Source of the DNA: Brevundimonas mediterranea
Lineage (GTDB): Bacteria > Pseudomonadota > Alphaproteobacteria > Caulobacterales > Caulobacteraceae
Length of the DNA stretch: 64,000 nt
Direction: 5' to 3'
Assembly: GCF_011064825.1 (NCBI RefSeq)
Contig: NZ_CP048751.1
Location: forward strand, 2,604,001 to 2,668,000
Below the pieces are notes generated by a model. The model searched no databases. It was not told the origin of the DNA and saw only the letters and a program-made list of their open reading frames with translations. The stretch's first letter is position 1, and each line of letters begins with the position of its first letter. The position numbers and the translations under genes were made by a program. Shown here one piece after another: positions 1 to 8,365 of the stretch.

Positions 1-530
1 ATCCGCTTCAGGCGGGCGGCAGCGGCCTGATGGTCGCAGACGCCCAGCATCGGTCGCTGCCCGATCCGCTGCGCACCCAGGTGGCCGAGGCCGCCGTCGA
101 ACTGCTGCGCGCGCTGCCGGACGTCGGTTTCGCCGAAACGCGCGACCGTCTGCTGGCTGAACCCCTGCCGGACAGCCGCGAGCCCGAGATGATGAGCCTG
201 CGCGAGCGGATGCGTCTGTCCACCGTGGCCGAGCGGTCGCCCGACATCCAGTTTTCCTTCGCCCAGAACGTCGTTGCAGGCGGCCGCGTCGGCAGCACCC
301 TGGCCGGCCACGGCAGCCCGTTTGAATATGACCGCCGCGTGCCGATCATCTTCTGGTGGCCCGGCGCGACCGGCGAAGAGCGCTTCCTGCCGATCCGCAC
401 CATCGACATCGCCCCCACCCTGGCGCATGTGATCGGGGTGCCGGCGCCCAAGGTCGAGGGGCGCTGTATCGACCTGAACGGCTTCGCCGTGGCCGACTGC
501 CCGGCGACGGAGGCCAGCCCGGCGCGATAA
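1..530 (+). CDS. Alkaline phosphatase / nucleotide pyrophosphatase-type protein, C-terminal part
   Basis: The reading frame is open to the left edge of the window, so only about 176 C-terminal residues are seen. The stretch HGSPFEYDRRVPIIFW near the middle matches the metal-binding HG...D..VP segment of the alkaline phosphatase / type I phosphodiesterase superfamily (PafA-like enzymes), where the His is a zinc ligand. It is followed by an RTIDIAPT-type segment that is also usual near the C-terminus of that family. These enzymes are normally exported phosphomonoesterases or phosphodiesterases; the signal peptide and catalytic Thr/Ser would lie outside the window. The final residues are Pro/Ala rich. 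Substrate cannot be told. The family call is fairly good; the exact enzyme is not known. Confidence 0.7.
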   Translation, partial: PLQAGGSGLMVADAQHRSLPDPLRTQVAEAAVELLRALPDVGFAETRDRLLAEPLPDSREPEMMSLRERMRLSTVAERSPDIQFSFAQNVVAGGRVGSTLAGHGSPFEYDRRVPIIFWWPGATGEERFLPIRTIDIAPTLAHVIGVPAPKVEGRCIDLNGFAVADCPATEASPAR

Positions 531-560
531 ACTCCTGTTTCGCGTCGTAAACTCGTGTTT
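529..560. repeat. Two 12-nt palindromes in tandem, period 20 nt
   Basis: AAACTCCTGTTT (529-540) and AAACTCGTGTTT (549-560) are each of the form AAAC-N4-GTTT and lie 20 nt apart, starting at the stop codon of the phosphatase gene and about 120 nt before pyruvate kinase. Two half-turn-symmetric sites on the same DNA face are typical of an operator for a dimeric regulator, but no regulator is identified. A chance duplication is also possible. Confidence 0.4.
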
Positions 561-585
561 CCCAGCGGGGGCGTGACCTTACGTC

Positions 586-680
586 GGGGACGTTTCATCG
601 GCAGAAGGGGACAAATCGTCCAACCGTCCCTTTTCGGGGCGTGATTTGGGCGGCCTCGGAAGCGAACAGGAAACGTCCCC
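586..680 (+). promoter_or_regulatory. Long-range inverted repeat in the pyruvate kinase leader
   Basis: GGGGACGTTTC at 586-596 is the exact reverse complement of GAAACGTCCCC at 670-680, the bases directly before the pyk ATG at 681. The right arm covers the AGGAAA ribosome binding site (668-673). If both arms are transcribed they would form an 11-bp stem enclosing 73 nt and bury the start region. Whether transcription begins upstream of 586 is not known. Confidence 0.4.
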
Positions 681-2126
681 ATGAACAGAGCCCGCCGCGC
701 CCGCATCGTCGCGACCCTGGGTCCCGCGAGCCGCGCCCCCGGCACGGTCAAGGCCCTGGCCCAGGCGGGGGTGGACGTCTTCCGCCTGAACTTCAGCCAC
801 GGCACGCACGAGGACCACGCCGCCGCCCTGAAGGCCGTGCGTGGGGCCGAGATGGCGCTGCAGCGTCCGCTGGGCGTTCTGGCCGACCTGCAGGGCCCCA
901 AGCTGCGGCTGGGCCGGTTCAAGGATGTCGAGATCGCCGTCAAGCCGGGCCACAAGATGCGGTTCGACCTGGACCCGACGCCCGGCGACGAGACCCGGGT
1001 GCAGATGCCGCACCCCGAGATCTTCAAGGCCCTGCGCACCGGCATGCTGCTGTTGCTGGACGACGGCCGGGTGCGGCTACGGGTCAACGACCGGACCGAC
1101 GACTGGGCCGATGTGACGGTCGAGAGCGGCACGAAACTGTCGGACCGCAAGGGCGTGGCCGTGCCTGAGGCCGTCATCCCCGTCTCGGCCCTGACCCCCA
1201 AGGACCGCGAGGACCTGGCCTTCGCCCTGCGTCAGGGCGTGGACTGGGTGGCCCTCAGCTTCGTGCAGAAGCCCGAGGACATGGCCGAGCTGAAGCGGAT
1301 CGTGAACGGTCAGGCGGCCTGCCTGGCCAAGATCGAGAAGCCGGCGGCCCTGGCCGATCTGGAGGCCATCCTCGACTACTGCGACGGGGTCATGGTGGCG
1401 CGCGGCGACCTGGGCGTCGAACTGGACCCCGAGGACGTGCCGGTGGCGCAGAAGCAGATCGTCCGTGCGGCGCGTAATCGCGGCGTGCCGGTGATCGTGG
1501 CGACCCAGATGCTGGAGTCGATGACCAGCGCCCCGTCGCCCACCCGCGCCGAGGCCACCGACGTCGCCAATGCGGTCTATGAAGGCGCGGACGCCCTGAT
1601 GCTGTCGGCCGAGACGGCGTCGGGCGACTATCCGCTGGAATCGGTCGAGATCATGAGCCGGATCATCGAACGGGTCGAACGCGATCCGATGTGGCCCAAG
1701 CTGATGGGCGCCGAACACGCCGGCATGGACGAACATGACGTCGACGCCCTGGTCGGGGCGGCGGCCATGGCGGCCAGCGCGCCGTCCACCGGTTGTCTGG
1801 TGGTCTTCACCACCCTGGGTGGCACGGCCCGGCGGATGGCGCGTGAGCGGCCGCTGAAGCCGATCCTGGTGCTGACGCCCAATCCGAATACGGCCCGTCG
1901 GCTGGCCCTGGTCTGGGGGCTGGAGCCGCGCCTGGGCGACCAGCCCGATTCGCTGGAAGCCGTCACCGACGACGCCGTGGAAGGGGCGGTCCGATACGGT
2001 TTGGCCGAGCCCGGCCAACGCATCCTGATCCTGGCCGGCACGCCCTTCGGGGCGCCCGGGGCCGCCAATCTGCTGCGTCTCGCCCATGCGCCGGCGACCA
2101 AGGCCAAGGGGCGCAAGAAGGGCTGA
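681..2126 (+). CDS. pyk: Pyruvate kinase
   Basis: A 481-residue protein of normal family length that makes pyruvate and ATP from phosphoenolpyruvate and ADP, the last step of glycolysis or of the Entner-Doudoroff route. The N-terminus has the RARIVATLGPAS strand and the VFRLNFSHGTHEDH segment. The catalytic AKIEKP motif lies near residue 217, MVARGDLGVEL near 237 and the ATQMLESM / PTRAEATDVANAV signature around 273-300. The last ~120 residues form the regulatory domain with an FTTLGGTARRMARERP-type region. The start follows an AGGAAA ribosome binding site; no alternative is needed. It stands alone on this strand, with an unusual inverted repeat in its leader. Confidence 0.97.
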   Translation: MNRARRARIVATLGPASRAPGTVKALAQAGVDVFRLNFSHGTHEDHAAALKAVRGAEMALQRPLGVLADLQGPKLRLGRFKDVEIAVKPGHKMRFDLDPTPGDETRVQMPHPEIFKALRTGMLLLLDDGRVRLRVNDRTDDWADVTVESGTKLSDRKGVAVPEAVIPVSALTPKDREDLAFALRQGVDWVALSFVQKPEDMAELKRIVNGQAACLAKIEKPAALADLEAILDYCDGVMVARGDLGVELDPEDVPVAQKQIVRAARNRGVPVIVATQMLESMTSAPSPTRAEATDVANAVYEGADALMLSAETASGDYPLESVEIMSRIIERVERDPMWPKLMGAEHAGMDEHDVDALVGAAAMAASAPSTGCLVVFTTLGGTARRMARERPLKPILVLTPNPNTARRLALVWGLEPRLGDQPDSLEAVTDDAVEGAVRYGLAEPGQRILILAGTPFGAPGAANLLRLAHAPATKAKGRKKG

Positions 2127-2196
2127 GGGGGCTTTTTCGGAAGGCTGGCGCGGGCGAACTATAACGCTACTGTGCGCTGATGAATCGGCGGCCCGA

Positions 2197-3234
2197 ATGA
2201 TCAAATACATCGGCTCCAAGCGCGCCCTGCTGGGGCATGTGACCGGCGTGGTCGCGGGCCTTCTGCCGCAGGGCGGCCAGGTCTGCGACCTGTTTTCCGG
2301 CACGGCCCGCGTGGGTCACGCCCTGAAGAAGCAGGGGTTCCAGGTCTGGTCCAACGACCACAACGCCTATGCGCACATCCTGGCGACGGCCTATGTCCAG
2401 GCGGATCGCGAGCGCTGGGTCGAGCGGGCGGAGACGGTGCTGGGCGAGTTGCGGGCGGTCACGCCCCAGGCCGGCTGGTTCACCCAGGCCTTCTGCCACG
2501 ACGCCCGGTATTTTCACCCGGACAATGGCGCGCGCATCGACGCCATGCGCGACCGGATCGAGGCCATGGGTCTGGAGCCCGAACTGAAGGCCGTCGCCCT
2601 GGTCAGCCTGATGGAGGCGGCCGACCGGGTGGATTCCACCGCCGGGGTTCAGATGGCCTATATGAAACAGTGGGCCCCGCGCGCGCTGAAGCCGCTTGAA
2701 CTGCGCATGCCCGATATCCTGCCTTCAGTGGGCGGCGTCTGTCGCGCGACCCAGGGGGATGCGGTCGAAATGGCTGAACAGGTGGAGGCGGACCTCGTCT
2801 ATCTCGACCCGCCCTATAACCAGCACTCCTATCTGGGCAATTACCATTGCTGGGAAAGCCTGGTCCTGTGGGACCGGCCGGAAACCTACGGCGTCGCCAA
2901 CAAGCGGGTGGACGTGAGGACGCGCAAGAGCGCCTTCAACAGCCGGCCCGGCATCGGCCCGGCCCTGCGGTCCGTGATCGAACGGTTGCGCGCCCCCAAC
3001 CTGATCGTCAGTTTCAACGACGAAGGCTATCTGAGCCGGGCCGACCTGGTCGAGATGCTGTCGTCGCGCGGCCATGTTCAGGTGGTTGAAATCGCCCACC
3101 CCCGCTATGTCGGCGCCCGGATAGGCATCCATAATCCCAAGGGGGTCAAGGTGGGCCAGGTGGGCCGGCTGAAGAACGTCGAACACCTGTTCGTCGTGAC
3201 GGATCGGCCGGTCGAGCTTCCCGTGGCCGCCTGA
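2197..3234 (+). CDS. D12-class DNA adenine-N6 methyltransferase, apparently orphan
   Basis: 345 residues from the ATG at 2197, where the protein begins MIKYIGSKRALLGH, the typical N-terminus of D12-class (Dam/M.EcoRV-like) enzymes; the frame continues upstream but without family similarity. DLFSGTARVG near residue 30 is the S-adenosylmethionine motif I, and YLDPPYNQHSY near residue 204 contains the DPPY catalytic motif IV. A VSFNDEGYLS stretch near 270 fits the C-terminal part of the family. No restriction endonuclease gene is next to it, and its neighbours are pyruvate kinase and a small membrane protein, so it may act in regulation, or be a relic of a restriction system. The target sequence cannot be read from the protein. 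Confidence 0.85.
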   Translation: MIKYIGSKRALLGHVTGVVAGLLPQGGQVCDLFSGTARVGHALKKQGFQVWSNDHNAYAHILATAYVQADRERWVERAETVLGELRAVTPQAGWFTQAFCHDARYFHPDNGARIDAMRDRIEAMGLEPELKAVALVSLMEAADRVDSTAGVQMAYMKQWAPRALKPLELRMPDILPSVGGVCRATQGDAVEMAEQVEADLVYLDPPYNQHSYLGNYHCWESLVLWDRPETYGVANKRVDVRTRKSAFNSRPGIGPALRSVIERLRAPNLIVSFNDEGYLSRADLVEMLSSRGHVQVVEIAHPRYVGARIGIHNPKGVKVGQVGRLKNVEHLFVVTDRPVELPVAA

Positions 3235-3296
3235 TTACAAATGGGTTTTGGCAGACTCTGTCGGGAACCCGACACAGCCGGTGTCGTTGAAGAGAC

Positions 3297-3605
3297 ATGC
3301 AACCGCTCGTCTCTCACACCCCGGCCTCCACGCGCGAAGAGGATTACCGCCTGCGGTCCGCGCCCGAGCCGAAGTCGTGGATTTCGGCTGAACCGGTCAT
3401 AGAGATTTCGTCGGACCGGCTGGCGTCGCGCATCTATACCCACAACGCCGAACGGTATGGACGGCGCGAGCCGGTGGCGGTCGAGACCGCTCAGGATGAC
3501 GTGGAGCCCAGCCTGGGGCAGCCGCCCCACTGGATGATGATGTTGGCGGGCGCCGCCGTCGCTGCCCTGATGGGCGCATTGCTCGGCGGCTTCATGCACA
3601 TCTGA
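3297..3605 (+). CDS. Small single-pass membrane protein of unknown function
   Basis: 102 residues, not recognised. The first ~75 residues are polar, with an SAEPVIEISSDRLASRIY stretch, and residues ~79-101 form one hydrophobic Ala/Gly/Leu-rich segment (MMMLAGAAVAALMGALLGG) reaching the C-terminus, so the protein looks tail-anchored with the bulk in the cytoplasm. The ATG at 3297 is preceded by GAAGAGA, a reasonable ribosome binding site. It lies between the methyltransferase and the convergent rnhB gene. Codon use is like its neighbours, which supports it being real. Confidence 0.6.
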   Translation: MQPLVSHTPASTREEDYRLRSAPEPKSWISAEPVIEISSDRLASRIYTHNAERYGRREPVAVETAQDDVEPSLGQPPHWMMMLAGAAVAALMGALLGGFMHI

Positions 3606-3621
3606 CGCGCGGTTCCGCGCT

Positions 3622-4263
3622 TCAGACCTGTTCCAGCAAAGCCCTGATGGGCGACCAGCCGCGTCGGTGGGCGGGGCACGGACCCAGTGTCTTCAACGCC
3701 GCCTGATGAATGGGGGCGTTGTAGCCCTTGTGCCGCGCAAAGCCGTAGCCGGGATACTGCGCGTCCAGATCGATCATCAGCCGGTCGCGCGCCGTCTTCG
3801 CCAGGATCGACGCCGCTGCGATCGACAGGGAGAGGCCGTCGCCGCCGACCACAGTCTGTATTTCGCACGGCAGTCTGAACCGGTAATTGCCGTCCACCAG
3901 AGCCGCCGCCGGCTGGACCGCCAACTGCTCCACCGCCCGACACATGGCCAGGCCGGTGGCGTGCAGGATGTTCAGGTCCTCGATCTCCTCCACCGAGGCA
4001 AATCCGACGCCCCAGGCGACGGCGCGGGCCTTGATCTCGGGCTCCAGCGCCGCGCGGCGCTTTTCGGTCAGGGCCTTGGAGTCGTCGATGCCCGGCGGCA
4101 GATCGTCGGGGTTCAGGATCACCGCCGCCGCCGACACCGGCCCCGCCCAGGGCCCGCGCCCCGCCTCGTCCACGCCGCAGACGGGGCCGTTGACGCGCTG
4201 GATCAGCACGGTCTCGAGCGCCAGGGTGGGGAAGGCTTTCGGATTCGCGGGGGCTTTAGCCAT
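3622..4263 (-). CDS. rnhB: Ribonuclease HII
   Basis: 213 residues from the ATG at 4263; a frame from 4278 is also open, but [11 protein letters not shown] is the better start. The enzyme cuts RNA in RNA-DNA hybrids and at single ribonucleotides in [17 protein letters not shown] carries the first two acidic active-site residues (D32, E33), ALVDGNYR the third, and the [24 protein letters not shown] region the conserved C-terminal motif. The start overlaps the end of the tag gene by 8 nt, so two DNA repair genes are translated together. Length and motifs are all normal for the family. Confidence 0.96.
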   Translation of the reverse strand: MAKAPANPKAFPTLALETVLIQRVNGPVCGVDEAGRGPWAGPVSAAAVILNPDDLPPGIDDSKALTEKRRAALEPEIKARAVAWGVGFASVEEIEDLNILHATGLAMCRAVEQLAVQPAAALVDGNYRFRLPCEIQTVVGGDGLSLSIAAASILAKTARDRLMIDLDAQYPGYGFARHKGYNAPIHQAALKTLGPCPAHRRGWSPIRALLEQV

Positions 4264-4855
4264 GGCCCGCCATCGCACGAACCTGGGCGTGACGGAAGCA
4301 GGTCGTCTGGTGGTCGTTGACCATGCCTACGGCCTGCATGAAGGCGTAGACGATGACCGGGCCGCAGAAGTTGAAGCCGCGCTTCTTCAGGGCCTTGGCC
4401 ATGGCGACGGACTGTTCGGTCTGGGTCGGGGCCTGGCGGAAGTCGGCGAAGGGGGTGTGGATCGGTTCGCCGCCGACGAAGGACCAGAGCCATTCGGAGA
4501 AGTCCTCTCCGTTGTCGCGCATCTCCAGCCAGATCTGGGCGCCGCGGATGGCGGCGTTGATCTTGGCGCGCGAGCGGATGATGCGGGCGTCGCCCAGCAG
4601 GCGCTGGATGTCGGCCTCGTCATAGCGGGCGACGATCTCGGGGTCGAAACCGTCGAAGGCGTCGCGGATGCCTTCGCGTTTGCGCAGGATGGTGATCCAG
4701 GCGAGGCCGGCCTGGAAGCCGTCGAGGACCAACTTCTCCCACAGGGCGCGGGGGTCGCGTTCCGGTACGCCCCATTCGGTGTCGTGATAGGCGATGTAGA
4801 GCGGGTCTGTGGTCCCGCACCAGCCGCAGCGGCTCGAGGCGTGTGAGTCTGTCAT
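4256..4855 (-). CDS. tag: DNA-3-methyladenine glycosylase I
   Basis: 199 residues. It removes 3-methyladenine from alkylated DNA as the first step of base excision repair. The structural zinc site known from E. coli Tag is visible: C10 in the RCGWCG segment, H24 in YHDTEWG, and H182 and C186 in [10 protein letters not shown]. The YHDTEWGVP and [13 protein letters not shown] segments are also characteristic. It is the first gene of a two-gene operon with rnhB, whose start lies inside the end of this gene. The upstream region contains a multi-hairpin repeat element. Confidence 0.97.
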   Translation of the reverse strand: MTDSHASSRCGWCGTTDPLYIAYHDTEWGVPERDPRALWEKLVLDGFQAGLAWITILRKREGIRDAFDGFDPEIVARYDEADIQRLLGDARIIRSRAKINAAIRGAQIWLEMRDNGEDFSEWLWSFVGGEPIHTPFADFRQAPTQTEQSVAMAKALKKRGFNFCGPVIVYAFMQAVGMVNDHQTTCFRHAQVRAMAGHG

Positions 4856-4900
4856 CTAGCGATGTTGCCGGTTTGTTCGATGAGGGGGAAGGGGCGCGAC

Positions 4901-5048
4901 CCTCTCCCGCTTGCGGGAGAGGTGGCCCGGCGTCCGCGCAGCGGACCAGGGTCGGAGAGGGAAGTCTTACTCAGAAAGAGGACTTCCCCCATCGTCAGGC
5001 GTGTCGCTTCGCGCCACGACCTGACACTTCCCCCGCAAGCGGGGGAAG
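4901..5048. repeat. Multi-hairpin intergenic element
   Basis: The gap between tag and the SDR gene holds five inverted repeats in a row: a 22-nt palindrome at 4901-4922 (arms CCTCTCCCGC / GCGGGAGAGG), GTCCGC-GCA-GCGGAC at 4932-4946, GAAGTC at 4961-4966 paired with GACTTC at 4981-4986, GTCAGG at 4995-5000 paired with CCTGAC at 5019-5024, and a 22-nt palindrome at 5027-5048 (arms CTTCCCCCGC / GCGGGGGAAG). No gene is visible in it. It may be a dispersed repeat of this genome and could also act as a terminator of the SDR operon. Confidence 0.6.
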
Positions 5049-5058
5049 GTCTTGCGGC

Positions 5059-5817
5059 TCAGTCGCGCACCAAACCCCCGTCCACCACCAGGTTCTGACC
5101 CGTCACCGCCCGGCTCCAGGGCGAGGCGAAGAACAGGACGGCGTCGGCGAATTCCACCGGCGTCGTCACCGACCGCAGCGGGGTCATGCCGGCGATGAAG
5201 TCGAAGACGGCTTCCGGGGTGGCGGCGCTGGCGTCGGTGGTGCGCAGCAGGCCGCCGGAGACCATGTTGACGGTGATGCCGTCGGGGCCCAGGTCGCCAG
5301 CCGCCGTGCGGGTGAGTGACAGGAGCGCGGCCTTGGCGGCGGTGTAGTCGTGATAGGGCACGACCGGGTTCTGGAACAGGTTGGTGCCGATGTTGATGAC
5401 GCGGCCGAACTTGCTGGCGGCCATGCCCGGCGCCGTGGCCTGGATGGTGTTCAGGGCGCCGCGCACCACGGTCGAGAACTGGGCCGCCAGATCGTCCCAA
5501 GCGATGTCGGTCATCTGCGACCGTGCGTCGCCGTTGAAACTGTAGTCCAGGGCGTTGTTGACGACGGTGGTGACGGGGGCGCCGAAATGGGCCTGGGCGG
5601 CGGCGACCAGGGCGTCGACGGCGGCGCGGTCGGTCACGTCAGCCTGGAGGGCGATGGCGCGGTCGCCGATCTCGGCCGCCAGGGCGGTCGCGGCCTCGCC
5701 GCTGGCGCGCCAGTTGATCACCACGCGGGCGCCTTCGCGCGCGAAAGCGCGGACGGCGGCCGCGCCGACGCCGCGTGCGCCGCCGGTGACGAGGACGATC
5801 TGGTCGGCGATCTTCAT
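5059..5817 (-). CDS. Short-chain dehydrogenase/reductase, FabG-like
   Basis: 252 residues, the usual length of classical SDR enzymes that reduce or oxidise carbonyl/hydroxyl groups with NAD(P)H. The N-terminal VTGGARGVGAAA is the glycine-rich nucleotide-binding motif, VVNNALDYSF the NAG-like motif, and YTAAK (Tyr, Lys) the active site. Oddly, the position 13 residues before the Tyr, normally Ser, is a Thr in the INIGTNLF segment; Thr can serve in its place. The C-terminal segment ending NLVVDGGLVRD fits 3-oxoacyl-ACP reductase relatives. The gene follows ygfZ with a 9-nt gap, so the two are probably co-transcribed. Substrate unknown. Confidence 0.85.
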   Translation of the reverse strand: MKIADQIVLVTGGARGVGAAAVRAFAREGARVVINWRASGEAATALAAEIGDRAIALQADVTDRAAVDALVAAAQAHFGAPVTTVVNNALDYSFNGDARSQMTDIAWDDLAAQFSTVVRGALNTIQATAPGMAASKFGRVINIGTNLFQNPVVPYHDYTAAKAALLSLTRTAAGDLGPDGITVNMVSGGLLRTTDASAATPEAVFDFIAGMTPLRSVTTPVEFADAVLFFASPWSRAVTGQNLVVDGGLVRD

Positions 5818-5826
5818 GGGAGGGTC

Positions 5827-6645
5827 TCAGTCGGTTGATGCGGGGAGGACGTCCTGGCCCATCCATGAGGGTTTGCGCAAGCGCACCGGGCGGCCCTCGA
5901 CGGTCAGGTCGCCGTCGAGACGGTCGATGCGCAACAGGGCCATGGCCGAGCCCCCGCCATCCGACCTCTGTCGGCCCGACAGCACCTCGCCCGCGCGCAG
6001 TTCGCCCTTCAGAACCTCAGCGCCGAAGGGGGGCGGGGGACCGTCGAAGTCGATGGCCAGCATACGGTTCTTGATCGCGCCCCGGCGTTTCATGCGCGAG
6101 GTGGTCTCCTGGCCGACGAAACAGCCCTTCTGGAAGTCGATGCCGTTCAGCAGGTCGAAATCGGCCTCGATCGGATAGATCTTGTCCTGAGGGGCGTCGG
6201 CGGTCGGATCGGGGACGCCCACCGAGAGGCGGTGCTGGTCATAGTCGGCCTCGGTCGCGTCCGCAGCCGCTTCGCCGTACAGGCGGCCGCCCATCAGGGG
6301 CGTGCGGGGGTCAAAAATGAAGCCGGCGGGGGCGTCCGGCCAGGCGGCGAAGACCGGGCGGTCGTCGGCGGCGACCTGGACCTTGGCGCGGAGCTTGTAC
6401 ATCGACAGCCGCTGGATCAGGGCCTCGCGGCGCTCGGCGGCCACGTCCAGCAGAACCCCTTCGGCCTCGCCCAGGATGAACAGGTCGAACAGCAGCCGGC
6501 CGGGCGGGGACAGCAGGGCGCCGAACCGCAGCTCGCCGTCGCCCAGCGTCTCCACATCCTGGGTCAACAGATTGTGCAGGAAGGGCCGGGCCTCCTCGCC
6601 CGTGATTGAGATGAGGGCGCGGGAGGAGAGGCGGGCGATGGGCAT
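5827..6645 (-). CDS. ygfZ: YgfZ/GcvT-like folate-binding protein
   Basis: 272 residues. YgfZ (IBA57 in mitochondria) is a tetrahydrofolate-dependent protein that helps maintain Fe-S enzymes such as MiaB. The family signature KGCFVGQE, with its single key cysteine, is present near residues 172-180, followed by TSRMKRRG. The N-terminal part (SITGEEARPFLHNLLTQDVETL) is the GcvT-like fold start. The start at the ATG at 6645 is the only good one. It is upstream of the SDR gene by 9 nt. In this window another Fe-S assembly factor, ErpA, lies 6 kb away, but not in the same operon. Confidence 0.93.
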   Translation of the reverse strand: MPIARLSSRALISITGEEARPFLHNLLTQDVETLGDGELRFGALLSPPGRLLFDLFILGEAEGVLLDVAAERREALIQRLSMYKLRAKVQVAADDRPVFAAWPDAPAGFIFDPRTPLMGGRLYGEAAADATEADYDQHRLSVGVPDPTADAPQDKIYPIEADFDLLNGIDFQKGCFVGQETTSRMKRRGAIKNRMLAIDFDGPPPPFGAEVLKGELRAGEVLSGRQRSDGGGSAMALLRIDRLDGDLTVEGRPVRLRKPSWMGQDVLPASTD

Positions 6646-6702
6646 GGCGCCAAGATAGGGAGGCGGACGCCCGGGCTCCAGACCTGTTGTCGCCGCAAGC
6701 CG

Positions 6703-7650
6703 TCAGTGCGGCGTTCGGGCCTGGATAAAGGCCGCCACATCCTCGACCACGTCGGGCGCCAGGGGCAGGTCGGGGTTGGAATAGGCGGCGATGTTTGCGG
6801 CCCGGTCTGCGGGGGCGGTCTTCAGCACATGATTGACGCCGTCCCACAGTTTCAGCGTCGCCTGCGGGGCGGCGGCGGCGGCGGCGGCGGCCAGGGCTTG
6901 GGCGTCGGCGACGCCGACCTGAATGTCGGCGGTCCCCTGGCCGATGAAGACGGGGCCGCCGTAAGCGGCGATCAGGACGGCGGGGTCCAGAGGCAGCCAC
7001 GAGATCAGATAGGGCTGGACCGAGGGACGGAACAGGGCCGCCAGGGCGGGCGGCGTATCGGCCACGGTGCGGCCGGCTTCCAGTTCGGTCAGGGCGGAAA
7101 AGGCCTGGGCCTTCATTGGTTCGGGCAGGGCGGCCAGTTGTTCGCGGATGACCGCGCCCGCCGGACGACCGGCGCCGGACAGCAGGATCAGGCCGCAGAC
7201 CTTGCTGGATTCGGGGCCGTCGCCGCCCTCGACGGCCTTCAGGGCGATCAGGGCGCCCTCGCTGTGGCCGATCAGCCAGGCGCAGGGCTTGCCGGCGCGG
7301 CCGGCGGCCTCGTCGGCCCAGGCGCGGGCGTCGGCGACATAGGCGTCAAAGCGCAGATCGGTCTCGGCGGGACCCGCTGCAGCACTGGCGGCGATACCCC
7401 GCTTGTCGATGCGGACCGTGGCGATTCCCTGCGCCGCCAGTCCCTCGGCCAGCAGGCGGTAGGTCGAGGCGGAAACGCCGATTGGGCTGTTCCCATCGCG
7501 ATCCGTCGGGCCGGAGCCGGGCAGGATGACGGCGACGGCGGTCGCGGTGTCGGGCGCCAGCAGGGTTCCGTGCAGGGGGGCGGGCTGGGCGGGCAGGGCG
7601 ATCTCGGTGGAGACCGGGCCGGCGAGCAGGGCGAGGGTCAGCATCAACAT
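6703..7650 (-). CDS. Exported alpha/beta hydrolase
   Basis: 315 residues with a short hydrophobic N-terminus (MLMLTLALLAGPVS) that looks like a signal peptide, so the enzyme probably works in the periplasm. LIGHSEGALI near residue 125 is the nucleophile elbow (G-H-S-E-G), PGSGPTDRDGN near residue 50 the oxyanion-hole region, and a WDGVNHVLK segment near residue 270 supplies the catalytic His. Close in type to serine aminopeptidase / YqiA-like hydrolases. GGAG lies 5 nt before the ATG. It follows the SdpI-like gene by 34 nt and is probably the third gene of that operon. Substrate not known. Confidence 0.8.
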   Translation of the reverse strand: MLMLTLALLAGPVSTEIALPAQPAPLHGTLLAPDTATAVAVILPGSGPTDRDGNSPIGVSASTYRLLAEGLAAQGIATVRIDKRGIAASAAAGPAETDLRFDAYVADARAWADEAAGRAGKPCAWLIGHSEGALIALKAVEGGDGPESSKVCGLILLSGAGRPAGAVIREQLAALPEPMKAQAFSALTELEAGRTVADTPPALAALFRPSVQPYLISWLPLDPAVLIAAYGGPVFIGQGTADIQVGVADAQALAAAAAAAAPQATLKLWDGVNHVLKTAPADRAANIAAYSNPDLPLAPDVVEDVAAFIQARTPH

Positions 7651-7684
7651 GGAGTCTCCGTGTCGGATCTGGGGCGGATGAGGT

Positions 7685-8365
7685 TCAGAAGGGCTGGCGG
7701 TCGGGATCGCTGCGCCAGACGCGCCAGCTCTCGAACACCGACAGGGCGGCGACGATCAGGGCGGCCCCCGTCAGCGACAGGGCGCCCAGCGGCTGGGGCG
7801 CCACGGGTGCGGCGATCAGACCGATGAGGCCCAGCAGGAAGAACAGGCGTCCCGCCAGTCGGTTGGAGCGGTCCCAGGCCAGGCGGCTCTTGTAGCTCCA
7901 GGGCGTGCGGACCCCGACCACCGGATTGGGCGCGACCCGGCCGAGGAAGGCGCCCAGGACCAGAAGGATCAGCGACACCCCCGCCATGGTCACCACCGGC
8001 CCGGTCTCGATCGTGGCGTCGCCCAGGCCCGTCCAGCTGATCAGCAGGCCGATGACGGTGAAGACGAACAGGCTTATGCCCTGGCCGATCCGCAAGGAAC
8101 GACCGCCCGAGGCGTCGCCTTCCGACACGGCGCGCAGGGCGGCCAGGCCCAGACCGGCTGTGGCGATGAAGCCGATCAGGGTCATGCCGCCGAGGAAGGT
8201 CGCGAACTCGACCCGGCTGCCCCACCGATCCACCTGGAACTGGCCGTTCCAGTGCATCGGCATCGGCGTGGTCGGGCCGTTGAGGCCGACATGCAGGGCG
8301 AAGGCCGCCTGGAGCGCGAAGACGGCCAGGGTCAGATAGTCCAGCAGCGACAGGCGGTCTTTCAT
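7685..8365 (-). CDS. SdpI/DUF1648-family membrane protein
   Basis: 226 residues from the ATG at 8365. It has six hydrophobic segments. The N-terminal MPMHWNGQFQVDRWGSR stretch is the DUF1648 motif (P-x-H-W...G), and the GVRTPWSYKSRLAWDRSNRLAGRLFF stretch is the SdpI motif, so both halves of the Bacillus SdpI immunity/signal protein are present. Its start codon overlaps the stop of the ArsR-type gene (ATGA). In Bacillus subtilis, SdpI protects against the SdpC toxin and sequesters the repressor SdpR; here no SdpC-like toxin gene is nearby, so the role may only be sensing of envelope stress. That last point is inference. Confidence 0.85.
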   Translation of the reverse strand: MKDRLSLLDYLTLAVFALQAAFALHVGLNGPTTPMPMHWNGQFQVDRWGSRVEFATFLGGMTLIGFIATAGLGLAALRAVSEGDASGGRSLRIGQGISLFVFTVIGLLISWTGLGDATIETGPVVTMAGVSLILLVLGAFLGRVAPNPVVGVRTPWSYKSRLAWDRSNRLAGRLFFLLGLIGLIAAPVAPQPLGALSLTGAALIVAALSVFESWRVWRSDPDRQPF

